The notes: generated by a model not told the origin, from the sequence alone. Shown: positions 54,673 through 63,130, counted from the first letter of the stretch. The stretch is DNA of 64,000 bases from Variovorax brevis (GCF_030317105.1 NZ_JASZYG010000004.1:434001-498000); one strand, 5' to 3'. Numbers and translations: made by a program.

Positions 54673-56126
54673 CCGAACGCACGATTCGCTACACCGACGT
54701 CAGCCTGACCGACGGCCAAAGCGCGCGATGGGCCGGCGCAATGACGACGCCGATGGCACTGGCCGTCGCCACCCACCTGACCGCTGCCCAGCCCGCCGCC
54801 ATCGAGGTGGCCTCCAGCGCCACCATGCAGCAATGCGTAGCGCGAGGCGAAAGCCCATGGCAACGCATCGAGTTGCTGCGCGAGCGCTGCCCCGGCGTCG
54901 CATTGCGCGCGTCGCTCTCGCTGCTGACAACGCACGGCAAGCGCGGCGCCGACGTGGTGTCGACAGAGATGGCCACGCTGTGGCTCCACGAACTCGCTCA
55001 ACGCGGCGGCAACGAAGTCCTCGTGATCGACCCTCTGATGCAGATGGCGCGCATCGCGCCGGTGCTGAAGGCGGCGACCGCCCTCGGCCTGACCGCCATT
55101 GCGGCAATGCCCTTCACCAGCCCAGCGACCCGCAGCGACGAAGACTTCAGCGCCCAAGCCGCGGCGCTGGCAGCGGCAGGCGCCACCCGCGTGATGCTGC
55201 GCGACGAAGCCAGCCTGCTCACCCCGGCGCGACTCGCGACCCTGCTCCCCGCACTGCGCAACGCCTTGGGCGACACGCCGCTCGACCTGCACCTGCGCTG
55301 CCAGACGGCACTCGGCCCGATGATCGCCCTTGAAGCGGTGCGCATGGGTATCGACGGCCTCGATACGGCCTTCGCACCGCTGGCCAACGGCGCCTCCGCC
55401 CCGGCACTCGGCACGCTGCTCAAATCGCTGCGCCTGCTCAAGACCGGCTGCCCCGTCACCGAACAACGCCTGCACGCGGTACGCGAAGCCGACCAATTGC
55501 TCACCGGCATCGCCGACCGCCATGGCTTTGAATCGGGTCGCGCCTGGGTTTTCGACCTCGCGCCCTACGCGCATCAATTGCCAGGCGACATCGCCGCGCA
55601 GTGCATGCAAAAGCTCACCGCGCTGGGCCTCGCGCACAAGCTCCACGCCTTCGCCAACGAATGCGCACGCGTTCGCAGCGACGTCGGCGCACCACCGATG
55701 CTGGCACCTTTCGCACAGCCGATCGCCGAGCAGGCCTTGATGCATCTGCAGGGCATGCCGCGCTACGCTGAACTCCGCCCCGGCGTGCGGCGCGCGCTGC
55801 AACAGGTCTACGGCGCGGCGCCAGCGCGCGTCGACGCAAAGCTGGCACGGCGCGTCGGTGCCGTGCCGAAGATGGAATCGCCCTGGATCGAACTGCCGCG
55901 CACGGCCCATCCTGACGCAAGCGACGCTGCGCTGGTGACGGCGCTGGTCTCGGGCGTCGAGCCGGAGGCCCATCCTGCGCCGGCATCGGCCGACGCCCTT
56001 CGCTACGTCCCGACGACGCCCACGGACGCACTCATCGCCGGACTCACCGCGCGCGCGGCGCGCTATGCCCAACTCGAGGTCACAGGCCCCGGCGTGGCGG
56101 TTCAACTTCAAGGCACGGAGGGCTGA
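54669..56126 (+). CDS. 5S/PYC-type TIM-barrel protein 1, catalytic residues altered
   Basis: A 485-residue divergent relative of the carboxyltransferase domain of pyruvate carboxylase, oxaloacetate decarboxylase alpha and the 5S subunit of transcarboxylase (HMGL-like superfamily). The N-terminal metal motif keeps Asp15 (TDVSLTDGQSARWAG), but the family Arg before it is Thr. The carboxylated Lys (ALKDMA in 5S) is Arg178 (LRDEAS). The metal pair HxH reads HLR (His208, Arg210). It aligns along its whole length with the next gene but with much lower conservation. Activity as a normal biotin-dependent carboxyltransferase is doubtful. Confidence 0.75.
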   Translation: MTERTIRYTDVSLTDGQSARWAGAMTTPMALAVATHLTAAQPAAIEVASSATMQQCVARGESPWQRIELLRERCPGVALRASLSLLTTHGKRGADVVSTEMATLWLHELAQRGGNEVLVIDPLMQMARIAPVLKAATALGLTAIAAMPFTSPATRSDEDFSAQAAALAAAGATRVMLRDEASLLTPARLATLLPALRNALGDTPLDLHLRCQTALGPMIALEAVRMGIDGLDTAFAPLANGASAPALGTLLKSLRLLKTGCPVTEQRLHAVREADQLLTGIADRHGFESGRAWVFDLAPYAHQLPGDIAAQCMQKLTALGLAHKLHAFANECARVRSDVGAPPMLAPFAQPIAEQALMHLQGMPRYAELRPGVRRALQQVYGAAPARVDAKLARRVGAVPKMESPWIELPRTAHPDASDAALVTALVSGVEPEAHPAPASADALRYVPTTPTDALIAGLTARAARYAQLEVTGPGVAVQLQGTEG

Positions 56127-56129
56127 AGC

Positions 56130-57632
56130 ATGCTCGAAAATCTCAAACAACTTGTCGCCGCAGAGACCGCACGCTCGGGCAAGCGCCGCACCATCCACCT
56201 GACCGACGACACGCTGCGCGACGGCCAGCAATGCCTGTGGGCCACGCGCATGCGCACCGAGCACATGCTGCCGATCGCCGAGCGCATGGACCGCGCCGGT
56301 TTCCTGTCGATCCAGGCGATTGCGCTGGTGCAGTTCGATGCGAGCGTGCTGTTCCTGAACCAGGACCCGTTCGAGCGCATCCGCCTGCTGCGCGAGCGCA
56401 TGCCGCGCACGCCGCTGCGCGCCGCCATCCGCAGCAACCTGATGCGCGGTTTCTTCCCGGTGGCCGACGACGTCACCGAGTTGTTTGTCGAGCGGCAGAT
56501 TGCCAACGGCGTGCGCGACATCGGCATCTTCGATGCGCTGATGTGCTCGGACAACCTCGCGCCCGCCATATCAGTGGCGAAGCGTCACGGCGCCAACATC
56601 AGCTACCTGCTCGGCTACAACATTGCCCCCGGCTATGACGACGGGCTCTATGCAAGCAAGGCGCGCGAGGCGGTCGAGCGTTTCGGCGCACAGACCGTGA
56701 CGCTGGCTGACGCGGCCGGCATCCTGACGCTGGAGCGCGTCCGAACGCTGGTTCCGGCGATGAAAGCGGCCATCGGCGACCGGGCCAGGCTGGAGTTCAA
56801 CACCCACTGCCTGACGGGCCTTGGTCCGCTGCTGGCCATCGAGGCGGCAGTGCACGGCGCAGACAGCATCCTCACCGCCGTCGATCCGATGGCCAACGGC
56901 AACTCGCTGCCCGCCGCCCAGATGATCGCGCGCAACCTGCGCGAGATCGGCCTCGACGTGAACGTCGATGACCGCCTGCTCGACGAGGTCGGCGACTACT
57001 TCAGCGCCCTCGCCGAGCGTGAAAACCAGCCCGTCGGCGTGCCGGCCGAATACGAGCCCAGCCACTACATCACTCAGTACGCGGGCGGCGCGATGAGCAA
57101 CCTCGAATCGCAGCTCAAGCTCGCCGGCATGTCCGACAAGATGCCCGCCGTGCTGGAAGAAATCGGCCGCGTGCGCGTGGAGCTGGGCTCGCCGATCATG
57201 GTCACCCCCTACCCCGCCATCGTCGGCGCGCAGGCGGTGATGAACGTGCTCAACGGCGAGCGCTACAAGGTCGTGCCGGACGAGGTCAAGAAATACGTCT
57301 GCGGCTACTTCGGCGAGCTGCCGCTGCCGGTGGACGGCAACGTGAAAGACAAGGTCATCGCCAACGGCTCGAAGGACGTCTCCGTCAAGCCGCCGGTGAT
57401 CGAGCCGGTGTTGCCGGGCCTGCGCCAGCGCTACAAGAACATCGGCGACGACGAACTGCTGTTGCGCTACATGTACGGCGACGAGAAGATCAACGCCCTG
57501 AAGCCGACCGCGGCGGACGACACGTACAGCCTGCATCACCCCGTGGTCGACCTCGTGTCCGGCCTGGCGCGATCAAGGCGCAAGTCGCAGGTGCACATGG
57601 CCGGCGCCGACTTCTCGCTGAGCGCGAACTGA
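56130..57632 (+). CDS. 5S/PYC-type TIM-barrel protein 2, catalytic Lys lost
   Basis: A 500-residue protein clearly homologous to transcarboxylase 5S / pyruvate-carboxylase carboxyltransferase: TDDTLRDGQQCLWATRM with metal Asp31, FLNQDPFERIRLLRERMP, and the C-terminal conserved carboxylase domain (GGAMSNLESQLKLAGMSDKM, YPAIVGAQAVMNVLNGERYK). The Lys that becomes carbamylated in the family is Ala193 (TLADAAG), and HxH reads NTH (Asn224, His226). It lies 3 bases after its paralogue. It may have become a lyase or carboxyltransferase of different mechanism, or work as a heteromer with gene 1. Confidence 0.82.
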   Translation: MLENLKQLVAAETARSGKRRTIHLTDDTLRDGQQCLWATRMRTEHMLPIAERMDRAGFLSIQAIALVQFDASVLFLNQDPFERIRLLRERMPRTPLRAAIRSNLMRGFFPVADDVTELFVERQIANGVRDIGIFDALMCSDNLAPAISVAKRHGANISYLLGYNIAPGYDDGLYASKAREAVERFGAQTVTLADAAGILTLERVRTLVPAMKAAIGDRARLEFNTHCLTGLGPLLAIEAAVHGADSILTAVDPMANGNSLPAAQMIARNLREIGLDVNVDDRLLDEVGDYFSALAERENQPVGVPAEYEPSHYITQYAGGAMSNLESQLKLAGMSDKMPAVLEEIGRVRVELGSPIMVTPYPAIVGAQAVMNVLNGERYKVVPDEVKKYVCGYFGELPLPVDGNVKDKVIANGSKDVSVKPPVIEPVLPGLRQRYKNIGDDELLLRYMYGDEKINALKPTAADDTYSLHHPVVDLVSGLARSRRKSQVHMAGADFSLSAN

Positions 57633-57643
57633 AGGAGCAAACC

Positions 57644-58102
57644 GTGACAACGACCCTCCAACGCCCGCAGCCGATTCCCACCGCCGAGACCGCTCATTAC
57701 TGGCAGTCGGCGCTCGAGGGGCGGCTCAAGGTGCAGTACTGCCCGGCTTGCAAACGCCACCAGTTCTATCCGCGACGCTTCTGCACGACCTGCCTGTCCA
57801 ACGACATCGAATGGGTGCAGGCCAGCGGCAAGGGCCGCGTCTACACCTACACCGTCTGCCACGTCGCGGCGCATCCCGCGTTCGAGGCACGCGTGCCCTA
57901 TGCCATCGGGATGATCGAGCTCGAAGAAGGCGTTCGCATGCTGGCGGGCATCGTCGGTTCGGACTTCGAGCACCTGGCCGTCGGCGCGCCTGTCGAGGTG
58001 TGCTTCGAGAACATCGCCGATGACATCGCATTGCCGATGTTCAGGCTCACGGGCGGCGATACGCCGGCCCCCCAGACACAACAGACTCCGGAGACAAAAT
58101 GA
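57644..58102 (+). CDS. DUF35 Zn-ribbon/OB-fold acyl-CoA-associated protein
   Basis: A 152-residue DUF35 protein. The zinc ribbon is YCPACKRHQFYPRRFCTTC (two CxxC pairs, about residues 32-52); an OB fold follows (ASGKGRVYTYTVCH ... PYAIGMIELEEGVRML). DUF35 proteins bind thiolase-like or dehydratase partners and shape their acyl-CoA site. The probable partner is the thiolase-like gene two positions downstream. GTG start with GAAGGAG upstream; the stop overlaps the second CoA-ligase start (ATGA). Confidence 0.9.
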   Translation: MTTTLQRPQPIPTAETAHYWQSALEGRLKVQYCPACKRHQFYPRRFCTTCLSNDIEWVQASGKGRVYTYTVCHVAAHPAFEARVPYAIGMIELEEGVRMLAGIVGSDFEHLAVGAPVEVCFENIADDIALPMFRLTGGDTPAPQTQQTPETK

Positions 58103-59646
58103 TCATCGATTCCTTCGACGCCGGCGCCACGGCGTTCCCCGAGCGCACCTTCGTCCAGGGCGGCGGCATGCAGATGAGCTACAGCCAGGCAGCCGACGCA
58201 TCGCACGCCGTCGCTGCCTCGCTGGTTCGAGATGTGAAACCCGGCACGCACGTCGCCGTGCTCTCGCCCAACCACCCGATGGTGTTGCCGGCCATGCTCG
58301 GCGTGATGCGCAGCGGCGCGGTCTACGTGCCGCTCAATGCGCGCGACCCGATTGAAGACATCATCTGGTTCGCGAAGTTCTGCGAGATCGCGGTGCTGAT
58401 CTGCCATTCGCAGTACGCGCCGCATCTTGAGCAGATGAAGGCGGAGATCCCTTCGCTCAAGCGCGTCATCGGCTTAACCGAAGCGCTGGAGGAAGGTGGC
58501 GCGTCCATCACGCAATGGCTCAAGGACTTTGCCGGCCAGCGCGTGAACGTGCGCCGCGGTCCCGAGGACATCGCCCTCATCAAGTCCTCCGGCGGCACCA
58601 CGGGCCGCCCGAAGGCGATCATGCAAAGCCACCGCTCGCTCGAGACAGCCTACCGCATCACCAACCAGTTCACACCGCCGAAGAAAGACCCGGTGCACCT
58701 GGTCGTCGCGCCCCTGACGCACGCCGCGGGCGCCACCATGGTCGCGCTGGCACGCTTCGGCACGCGCAACGTGATCGCGGCCTCGGCCGATCCGGGCGTG
58801 ATCCTGGAGGCGATCGAGCGCGAGCGCGTGACGCACATCTTCCTGCCGCCGACGATGATCTATCGCCTGCTGGCGCACCCCGACGTGGCCACGCGCGATT
58901 GCTCCTCGCTCGAATACGTGCTGTATGGCGCCGCGCCGATGTCGGTCGACAAGCTGCTGGAAGGCATCGCGCGCTGGGGCCAGGTGTTCATGCAAAGCTA
59001 TGGCCAGTCGGAAGTGCCGGGCGTCATCACCTGCCTGTCGCGCAAGGACCATTTCGTGCACAACGACCCTGAGCTCGACAAGCACCTGGCGTCGGCCGGC
59101 CGCCCATCCGGTGCCTGCGAAGTGGCGCTCATGGACGACGACGGCAACATCGTGCCGACCGGCGAGCGCGGCGAGATCGTGGCGCGCGGCGACCTCGTGT
59201 CCCCGGGCTACTACAACAACCCCGAAGCCACCGAGGCCGCCCGCGCTTTCGGCTGGCACCACACCGGCGACATCGGCGTGTTCGACGACAACGGCTACCT
59301 TTACGTGGTCGACCGCAAGAAGGACATGGTGATTTCCGGCGGCTTCAACATCTATCCGAGCGAGATCGAGCAGGTGATCTGGGGACACCCCGCCGTGCAG
59401 GACTGCGCCGTGGTCGGCGTGCCCGATGCGGACTGGGGCGAGCGCCTCACCGCCGTGATCGAGCTCAAGCCGGGCAGCGCCGCAACAGCCGAGGAGATCA
59501 CCGAGATGTGCAAGAAGCGCTTCGGCAGCCTCAAGACGCCCAAGCAGGTCGAGTTCTGGGAGACGCTGCCGCGCAGCCCTGTCGGCAAGGTGCTGAAGAA
59601 GGACGTGCGCGCCCGGCTCACGGCCGCCACCAACGCGACGGCTTGA
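58099..59646 (+). CDS. Acyl-CoA synthetase (AMP-forming), plus operon
   Basis: A 515-residue CoA ligase. P-loop IKSSGGTTGRPKAIM, A5 QSYGQSEVPGV, A7 HHTGDIGVFDDNGYL, hinge DRKKDMVISGGFNIYPSE and catalytic Lys in LPRSPVGKVLKKD. It differs considerably from the ligase of the minus operon, so the two may activate different compounds, such as the imported acid and a cleavage product. Coupled to DUF35 upstream; the thiolase-like gene follows 11 bases later. Confidence 0.92.
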   Translation: MIIDSFDAGATAFPERTFVQGGGMQMSYSQAADASHAVAASLVRDVKPGTHVAVLSPNHPMVLPAMLGVMRSGAVYVPLNARDPIEDIIWFAKFCEIAVLICHSQYAPHLEQMKAEIPSLKRVIGLTEALEEGGASITQWLKDFAGQRVNVRRGPEDIALIKSSGGTTGRPKAIMQSHRSLETAYRITNQFTPPKKDPVHLVVAPLTHAAGATMVALARFGTRNVIAASADPGVILEAIERERVTHIFLPPTMIYRLLAHPDVATRDCSSLEYVLYGAAPMSVDKLLEGIARWGQVFMQSYGQSEVPGVITCLSRKDHFVHNDPELDKHLASAGRPSGACEVALMDDDGNIVPTGERGEIVARGDLVSPGYYNNPEATEAARAFGWHHTGDIGVFDDNGYLYVVDRKKDMVISGGFNIYPSEIEQVIWGHPAVQDCAVVGVPDADWGERLTAVIELKPGSAATAEEITEMCKKRFGSLKTPKQVEFWETLPRSPVGKVLKKDVRARLTAATNATA

Positions 59647-59657
59647 AGGACGACCGC

Positions 59658-60833
59658 ATGGACCCCAAAGCACTGAGTGGCCGCTACGCCATCGCCGGGA
59701 TCGGCGAGGCGGGCATGGGCAAGGCCCAGCCAGGCGACACCGCCTTGTCGCTGCAATGCGATGCCGCGCGCCAGGCCATCCTGGACGCGGGCCTCAAGCC
59801 GGCTGACATCGACGGCGTGTTCGCGCACTGGGATGACCGTGCGGCCGGGCTGCTGGTGACGGAGTACATGGGCCTCACGCCGAGCTACGTCGACAGCACC
59901 GTGGTCGGCGGACAGTCGAACCTCACGCACGTCGCCCATGCCATGGCCGCGATGGAAGCCGGCTTGTGCAAGGTCGCACTCATCACCTACGGCAGCACGC
60001 AGCGACTGGACCGCAGCCGCTCACGCGGCGGCGCGGCGCAAGATGCCCGCATGCCCAGCGGGCAGTTCGTGCTGCCCTACGGCATGCTGAGCCCGATCGG
60101 CTTCTACGCCATGCAGGCACGCTTGCACATGCACCGCCACGGCACCCGCGCTGAAGATCTGGGCGAAGTCGCGCTGGCGGCACGGCATTGGGCGCGACTC
60201 AACCCCAACGCCGTCGCGCAAGGGCCGCTCACGATGGACGACTATCTCGCCTCGCCGATGGTCGCCGCCCCTCTGCGCAAGCTCGACATCTGCCAGGTAA
60301 CCGACAGCGCCGGCGCCATCGTGCTGGTGCGCGCCGACCATGCGCGCGACCTGCCCCGCAAGCCAGTGCTCGTGCAAGGCTTTGCCGAGCAATACATCCA
60401 GCACGCCACGCCTTTCGGCACGGAGGACTGGATCGACAACGGCGTGCTCGCCAGGATGGGCCGCCTCGCGCTGCAACGCGCCGGCATGACCCGGGACGAC
60501 ATCGACCTCGTGCAGATCTACGACGCCTTCACCATCGGCGTGCTGGTCGGCCTGGAGGAGCTTGGCTTTTGCGAGCGCGGCGAGAGCGGCGCCTTCGTGC
60601 AGGGTGGTCGCATCGCGCCGGGCGGTGCGTTTCCGATGAACACCTCGGGCGGCGGCCTGTCCTTCAACCATGGCGGCATGTTCGGCATGCCATTGATGAT
60701 CGAGTCGGTACGCCAGTTGCGCGGCGATTGCGGCGACCGCCAGGTCAAAGGCGTTCGCAGCTGCCTCATGCAAGCCGGCGGACTCGTGATGTCGGCGTAC
60801 ATGGTGATGGTGCTGGGCACCGAATCACCATGA
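59658..60833 (+). CDS. Thiolase-like protein without nucleophilic Cys (Ltp2/SCPx-like)
   Basis: A 391-residue thiolase-fold protein (lipid-transfer-protein / SCPx-thiolase-like). Where a thiolase has its Cys nucleophile it reads VVGGQSNLTHVAHAM. The C-terminal loop regions are VQIYDAFTIGVLVGLEELGF and MNTSGGGLSFNHGGMFGM. Loss of this Cys together with a DUF35 partner is what characterises Ltp2-ChsH2(DUF35), the retro-aldolase of steroid side-chain degradation. A C-C bond-cleaving (retro-aldol) role on a beta-hydroxyacyl-CoA is therefore suggested. Conserved Tyr in QIYDAF is of interest. Confidence 0.85.
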   Translation: MDPKALSGRYAIAGIGEAGMGKAQPGDTALSLQCDAARQAILDAGLKPADIDGVFAHWDDRAAGLLVTEYMGLTPSYVDSTVVGGQSNLTHVAHAMAAMEAGLCKVALITYGSTQRLDRSRSRGGAAQDARMPSGQFVLPYGMLSPIGFYAMQARLHMHRHGTRAEDLGEVALAARHWARLNPNAVAQGPLTMDDYLASPMVAAPLRKLDICQVTDSAGAIVLVRADHARDLPRKPVLVQGFAEQYIQHATPFGTEDWIDNGVLARMGRLALQRAGMTRDDIDLVQIYDAFTIGVLVGLEELGFCERGESGAFVQGGRIAPGGAFPMNTSGGGLSFNHGGMFGMPLMIESVRQLRGDCGDRQVKGVRSCLMQAGGLVMSAYMVMVLGTESP

Positions 60834-60909
60834 TGGACGCAAGCATGCAAACGGTCGCGAGCGCTTCATTGCTGCATGATGGCGCGACCCCAGTGACGAG
60901 AGGATTGCA

Positions 60910-61167
60910 ATGAAGATGCTCCTGCTTGCGGCGCTCGCCGCCGCCATCGTGTCGAGTGGATGCACGACCTCCAATGCGGACGTCGTGCTCCTGAAGACCC
61001 TCACCGGACCGGCGCGCTGCACCGCGCCCGTCAACGGCGCCTGCGCCGGTTGCGAGACGGCCTGCCCGGCGCTCAAGCAGGCGCTGTGCGTTGGCGGAAG
61101 CACCACGGCGGCGACCGATGGCACGGCGGCGGCCTGCGCTGCGCCGGCCAGTTGTTCCTGCCTGTAG
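60910..61167 (+). CDS. Cysteine-rich small lipoprotein
   Basis: An 85-residue protein with a lipoprotein signal and lipobox VSSGC (Cys18 lipidated). The mature part has eight more cysteines (37, 45, 48, 52, 60, 76, 82, 84), including CAGCETACP (CxxCxxxCP). Such spacing could hold a metal centre or several disulfides. AGAGG lies before ATG. It is 76 bases after the thiolase-like gene, in the same direction, so probably the last gene of the plus operon. I do not recognise a family. Confidence 0.7.
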   Translation: MKMLLLAALAAAIVSSGCTTSNADVVLLKTLTGPARCTAPVNGACAGCETACPALKQALCVGGSTTAATDGTAAACAAPASCSCL

Positions 61168-61224
61168 CGCAGCGGTCTTTTCCCGCATGTGACGGCTTGC
61201 GACCGGACTCGCCGTCACGCCATG

Positions 61225-61248
61225 ATCGACATTATTATTGTTGACAAT
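61225..61248 (+). promoter_or_regulatory. GntR operator, copy 2 (before Bug gene)
   Basis: ATCGACATT, three bases (ATT), then ATTGTTGACAAT, differing from copy 1 only in the three-base spacer. It lies 88 bases before the start of the Bug-type binding protein, followed by AT-rich TAATATAAAC that may be part of the promoter. This ties expression of the binding protein to the carboxylase operons. Confidence 0.75.
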
Positions 61249-61335
61249 CGTAATATAAACTTCTCCAATCCATTGCACCCCGACGGCGAGGCCCATGGCT
61301 TGCGCCCAACCCAACTCAATGAGCAGGAGCCAGAC

Positions 61336-62322
61336 ATGATTCATCCCCTCACCCGCCGCAGCCTCGCCACCGCACTGGGCGCCGCGTTCGCCCTTCTTTC
61401 CACGACGACAGCGTGGGCACAAACGCCGTCCGACAAGGCCGTCCGCATCATCGCCGCGGGGCCGCCCGGCGGCACGCTCGACGTGGTCTCGCGCCTGCTG
61501 GCAGAAGGGTTGCAAAAGGAGCTGCACCAGACGGTGGTCGTCGAAGCCAAGCCCGGCGCGGGAGGGGCGCTCGCCGTCAACGACCTGATGCAGGCGCCAC
61601 ACGACGGCAGCACGATGATCGTCTCGCTCGACGCGCTGGTCAGCGAGATCCCGCACATCGTCAAGCTGCGCTTCGACATGGCGAAGGAGGTCAAGCCCAT
61701 CGCCGAACTGGCGCGCGGGGGCCTCGTCATGGTGGGCAACCCCTCCGTGCCGGCGAAGACACTGGCCGAGCTGGTCGCCTATGTCAAAGCCAACCCCGGC
61801 AAGGTGAGCTACGCCAGCTACAGCGCCGGCACCGTGTCGCACGTGATGGGCCTGCAGCTGAACAAGGCGGCCGGCATCGACATGACGCACGTCGCCTACA
61901 AGGGCACGCCCCCGGCGCTGGTGGACGTGGTGGGTGGGCATGTGCCGCTGATGTTTGCCGGCATTCCGAACGCGATTCCGCTCATCAAGGCGGGCAAGGT
62001 CGTGCCCTACGCGGTGAGCCTGCCGCAACGCTCGCCGAACCTGCCGCAGGTGCCGACCTTCACCGAACTGGGCTACCCGCAGATGGAAGCGCTGGCGTGG
62101 GTGGGCTTGTGGGTGACGCCCGACGTGCCGGCTGCTTCACAAACCCGCCTGCGTGAAGCCGCCCTCAAGGTCATGGCGCAACCCGCCATCCGCGAGCGCC
62201 TGATGGAATTCGGCCTGGCACCCGGTCAGCCGCGCACGCCCGAAGACATGACACAGGCGCTGCGCGCCGACTTCGAACGCATCGGCGCAGTGTTGAAGTC
62301 CATCGACTTCAAGCCGGAGTGA
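61336..62322 (+). CDS. Bug/TctC-family periplasmic solute-binding protein
   Basis: A 328-residue binding protein of the Bordetella uptake gene (Bug) / TctC family. A signal of Tat-like appearance (LTRRSLATALGAAFALLSTT, cleavage near AWAQ) is followed by VRIIAAGPPGGTLDVVSRLL, the VVEAKPGAGG loop and HVAYKGTPPALVDVVGGHV, all typical. Bug proteins bind carboxylates or other small anions. No TctA/TctB membrane partners are near, which is common for Bug proteins. AGGAG precedes ATG 61336. It has its own copy of the GntR operator. Confidence 0.92.
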   Translation: MIHPLTRRSLATALGAAFALLSTTTAWAQTPSDKAVRIIAAGPPGGTLDVVSRLLAEGLQKELHQTVVVEAKPGAGGALAVNDLMQAPHDGSTMIVSLDALVSEIPHIVKLRFDMAKEVKPIAELARGGLVMVGNPSVPAKTLAELVAYVKANPGKVSYASYSAGTVSHVMGLQLNKAAGIDMTHVAYKGTPPALVDVVGGHVPLMFAGIPNAIPLIKAGKVVPYAVSLPQRSPNLPQVPTFTELGYPQMEALAWVGLWVTPDVPAASQTRLREAALKVMAQPAIRERLMEFGLAPGQPRTPEDMTQALRADFERIGAVLKSIDFKPE

Positions 62323-62352
62323 TCCGCGTCCGCCGCTCTCGCGTGCAGGACC

Positions 62353-63093
62353 TCAGGCGGCGCCGCTCGCTTCGCGGGCCTCGAGTTGCGCGATGGCCTC
62401 GCGCCTGGAATCCTCGATGAGTTTTTCAGCGGCCTCGGCAGCAAGCTCCACGCTGCCCGCCTTCAAGGCCTTTTGCATCACGCGCCAGTTGCGCGCCGAC
62501 TCCTTGCGCCGCGCCGGCGTGGCCAGGCCAAGCTGGGTGTAGCGCAAGGTCTGCCGCGCGAGCGAGGCGAGGATCTCGGCCAGCCGCTCGTTGCTGCACG
62601 TTTCGCGCAGGGTGCGGGCCAGGCGATAGGTGGTGTCGAAGTACGCCGCCGCGCCGTCGGGCTCCTGCGCCAGCGCATCGAGCGCGCGCACGTCGGCATC
62701 GATGGTCGCGGCAATCTGGGCGGCCTCCTGGGGACTGAGCCGGCGGACCATGGCGCCGAACAGGTTGCGGCGGATTTCGAAGATGTCGGCGACTTCCTTG
62801 ATGGACAGCTGCGTGACGTGCGCGCCGCGGTTGGGCAGGATTCGCACCACCGAGTCGCTCTCCAGGATGCGCAGCGCCTCGCGCACCGGTCCGCGGCTGA
62901 CCGCGAACTCTTCGGCCAGGCCTTCTTCTCGGATGCGGTCGCCGGGCGCATATTCGCCGCTGGCGATGGCGTTGAAGATGCGCTCGGCAATCTGCTCGGG
63001 CAGCGTCATCAACTGGCGGGCGGCGCTCTTGCGCGCCGGTGGCGGCTCCGCCTGCGCGCGGCTGGTGGCGGTTTTCCTGGGTAGTGTGCTCAT
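62353..63093 (-). CDS. GntR-family (FCD) regulator 2 of the carboxylase cluster
   Basis: A 246-residue paralogue of GntR 1. After a basic tail, MTLPEQIAERIFNAIASGEY, SRGPVREALRILES and RILPNRGAHVTQLSIKEV match GntR 1 almost word for word. The FCD domain (NERLAEILASLARQTLRYTQ) is also very close, while its middle differs, as if ligand or partner choice had diverged. ATG 63093 is used; ATG 63117 is possible. A one-mismatch copy of the operator lies 38-56 bases upstream. It converges on the Bug gene. Confidence 0.9.
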   Translation of the reverse strand: MSTLPRKTATSRAQAEPPPARKSAARQLMTLPEQIAERIFNAIASGEYAPGDRIREEGLAEEFAVSRGPVREALRILESDSVVRILPNRGAHVTQLSIKEVADIFEIRRNLFGAMVRRLSPQEAAQIAATIDADVRALDALAQEPDGAAAYFDTTYRLARTLRETCSNERLAEILASLARQTLRYTQLGLATPARRKESARNWRVMQKALKAGSVELAAEAAEKLIEDSRREAIAQLEAREASGAA

Positions 63094-63130
63094 GTGTGAT
63101 CCCGGCAATGCATGCATTCAAGCCGCAACT

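Noticed and set aside
46704..60833. Assignment as a leucine / methylcrotonyl-CoA or geranyl-CoA degradation cluster
   Set aside because: The carboxyltransferases and biotin carboxylase would fit, but no acyl-CoA dehydrogenase or enoyl-CoA hydratase is present, and the 5S-like proteins are not HMG-CoA lyase.
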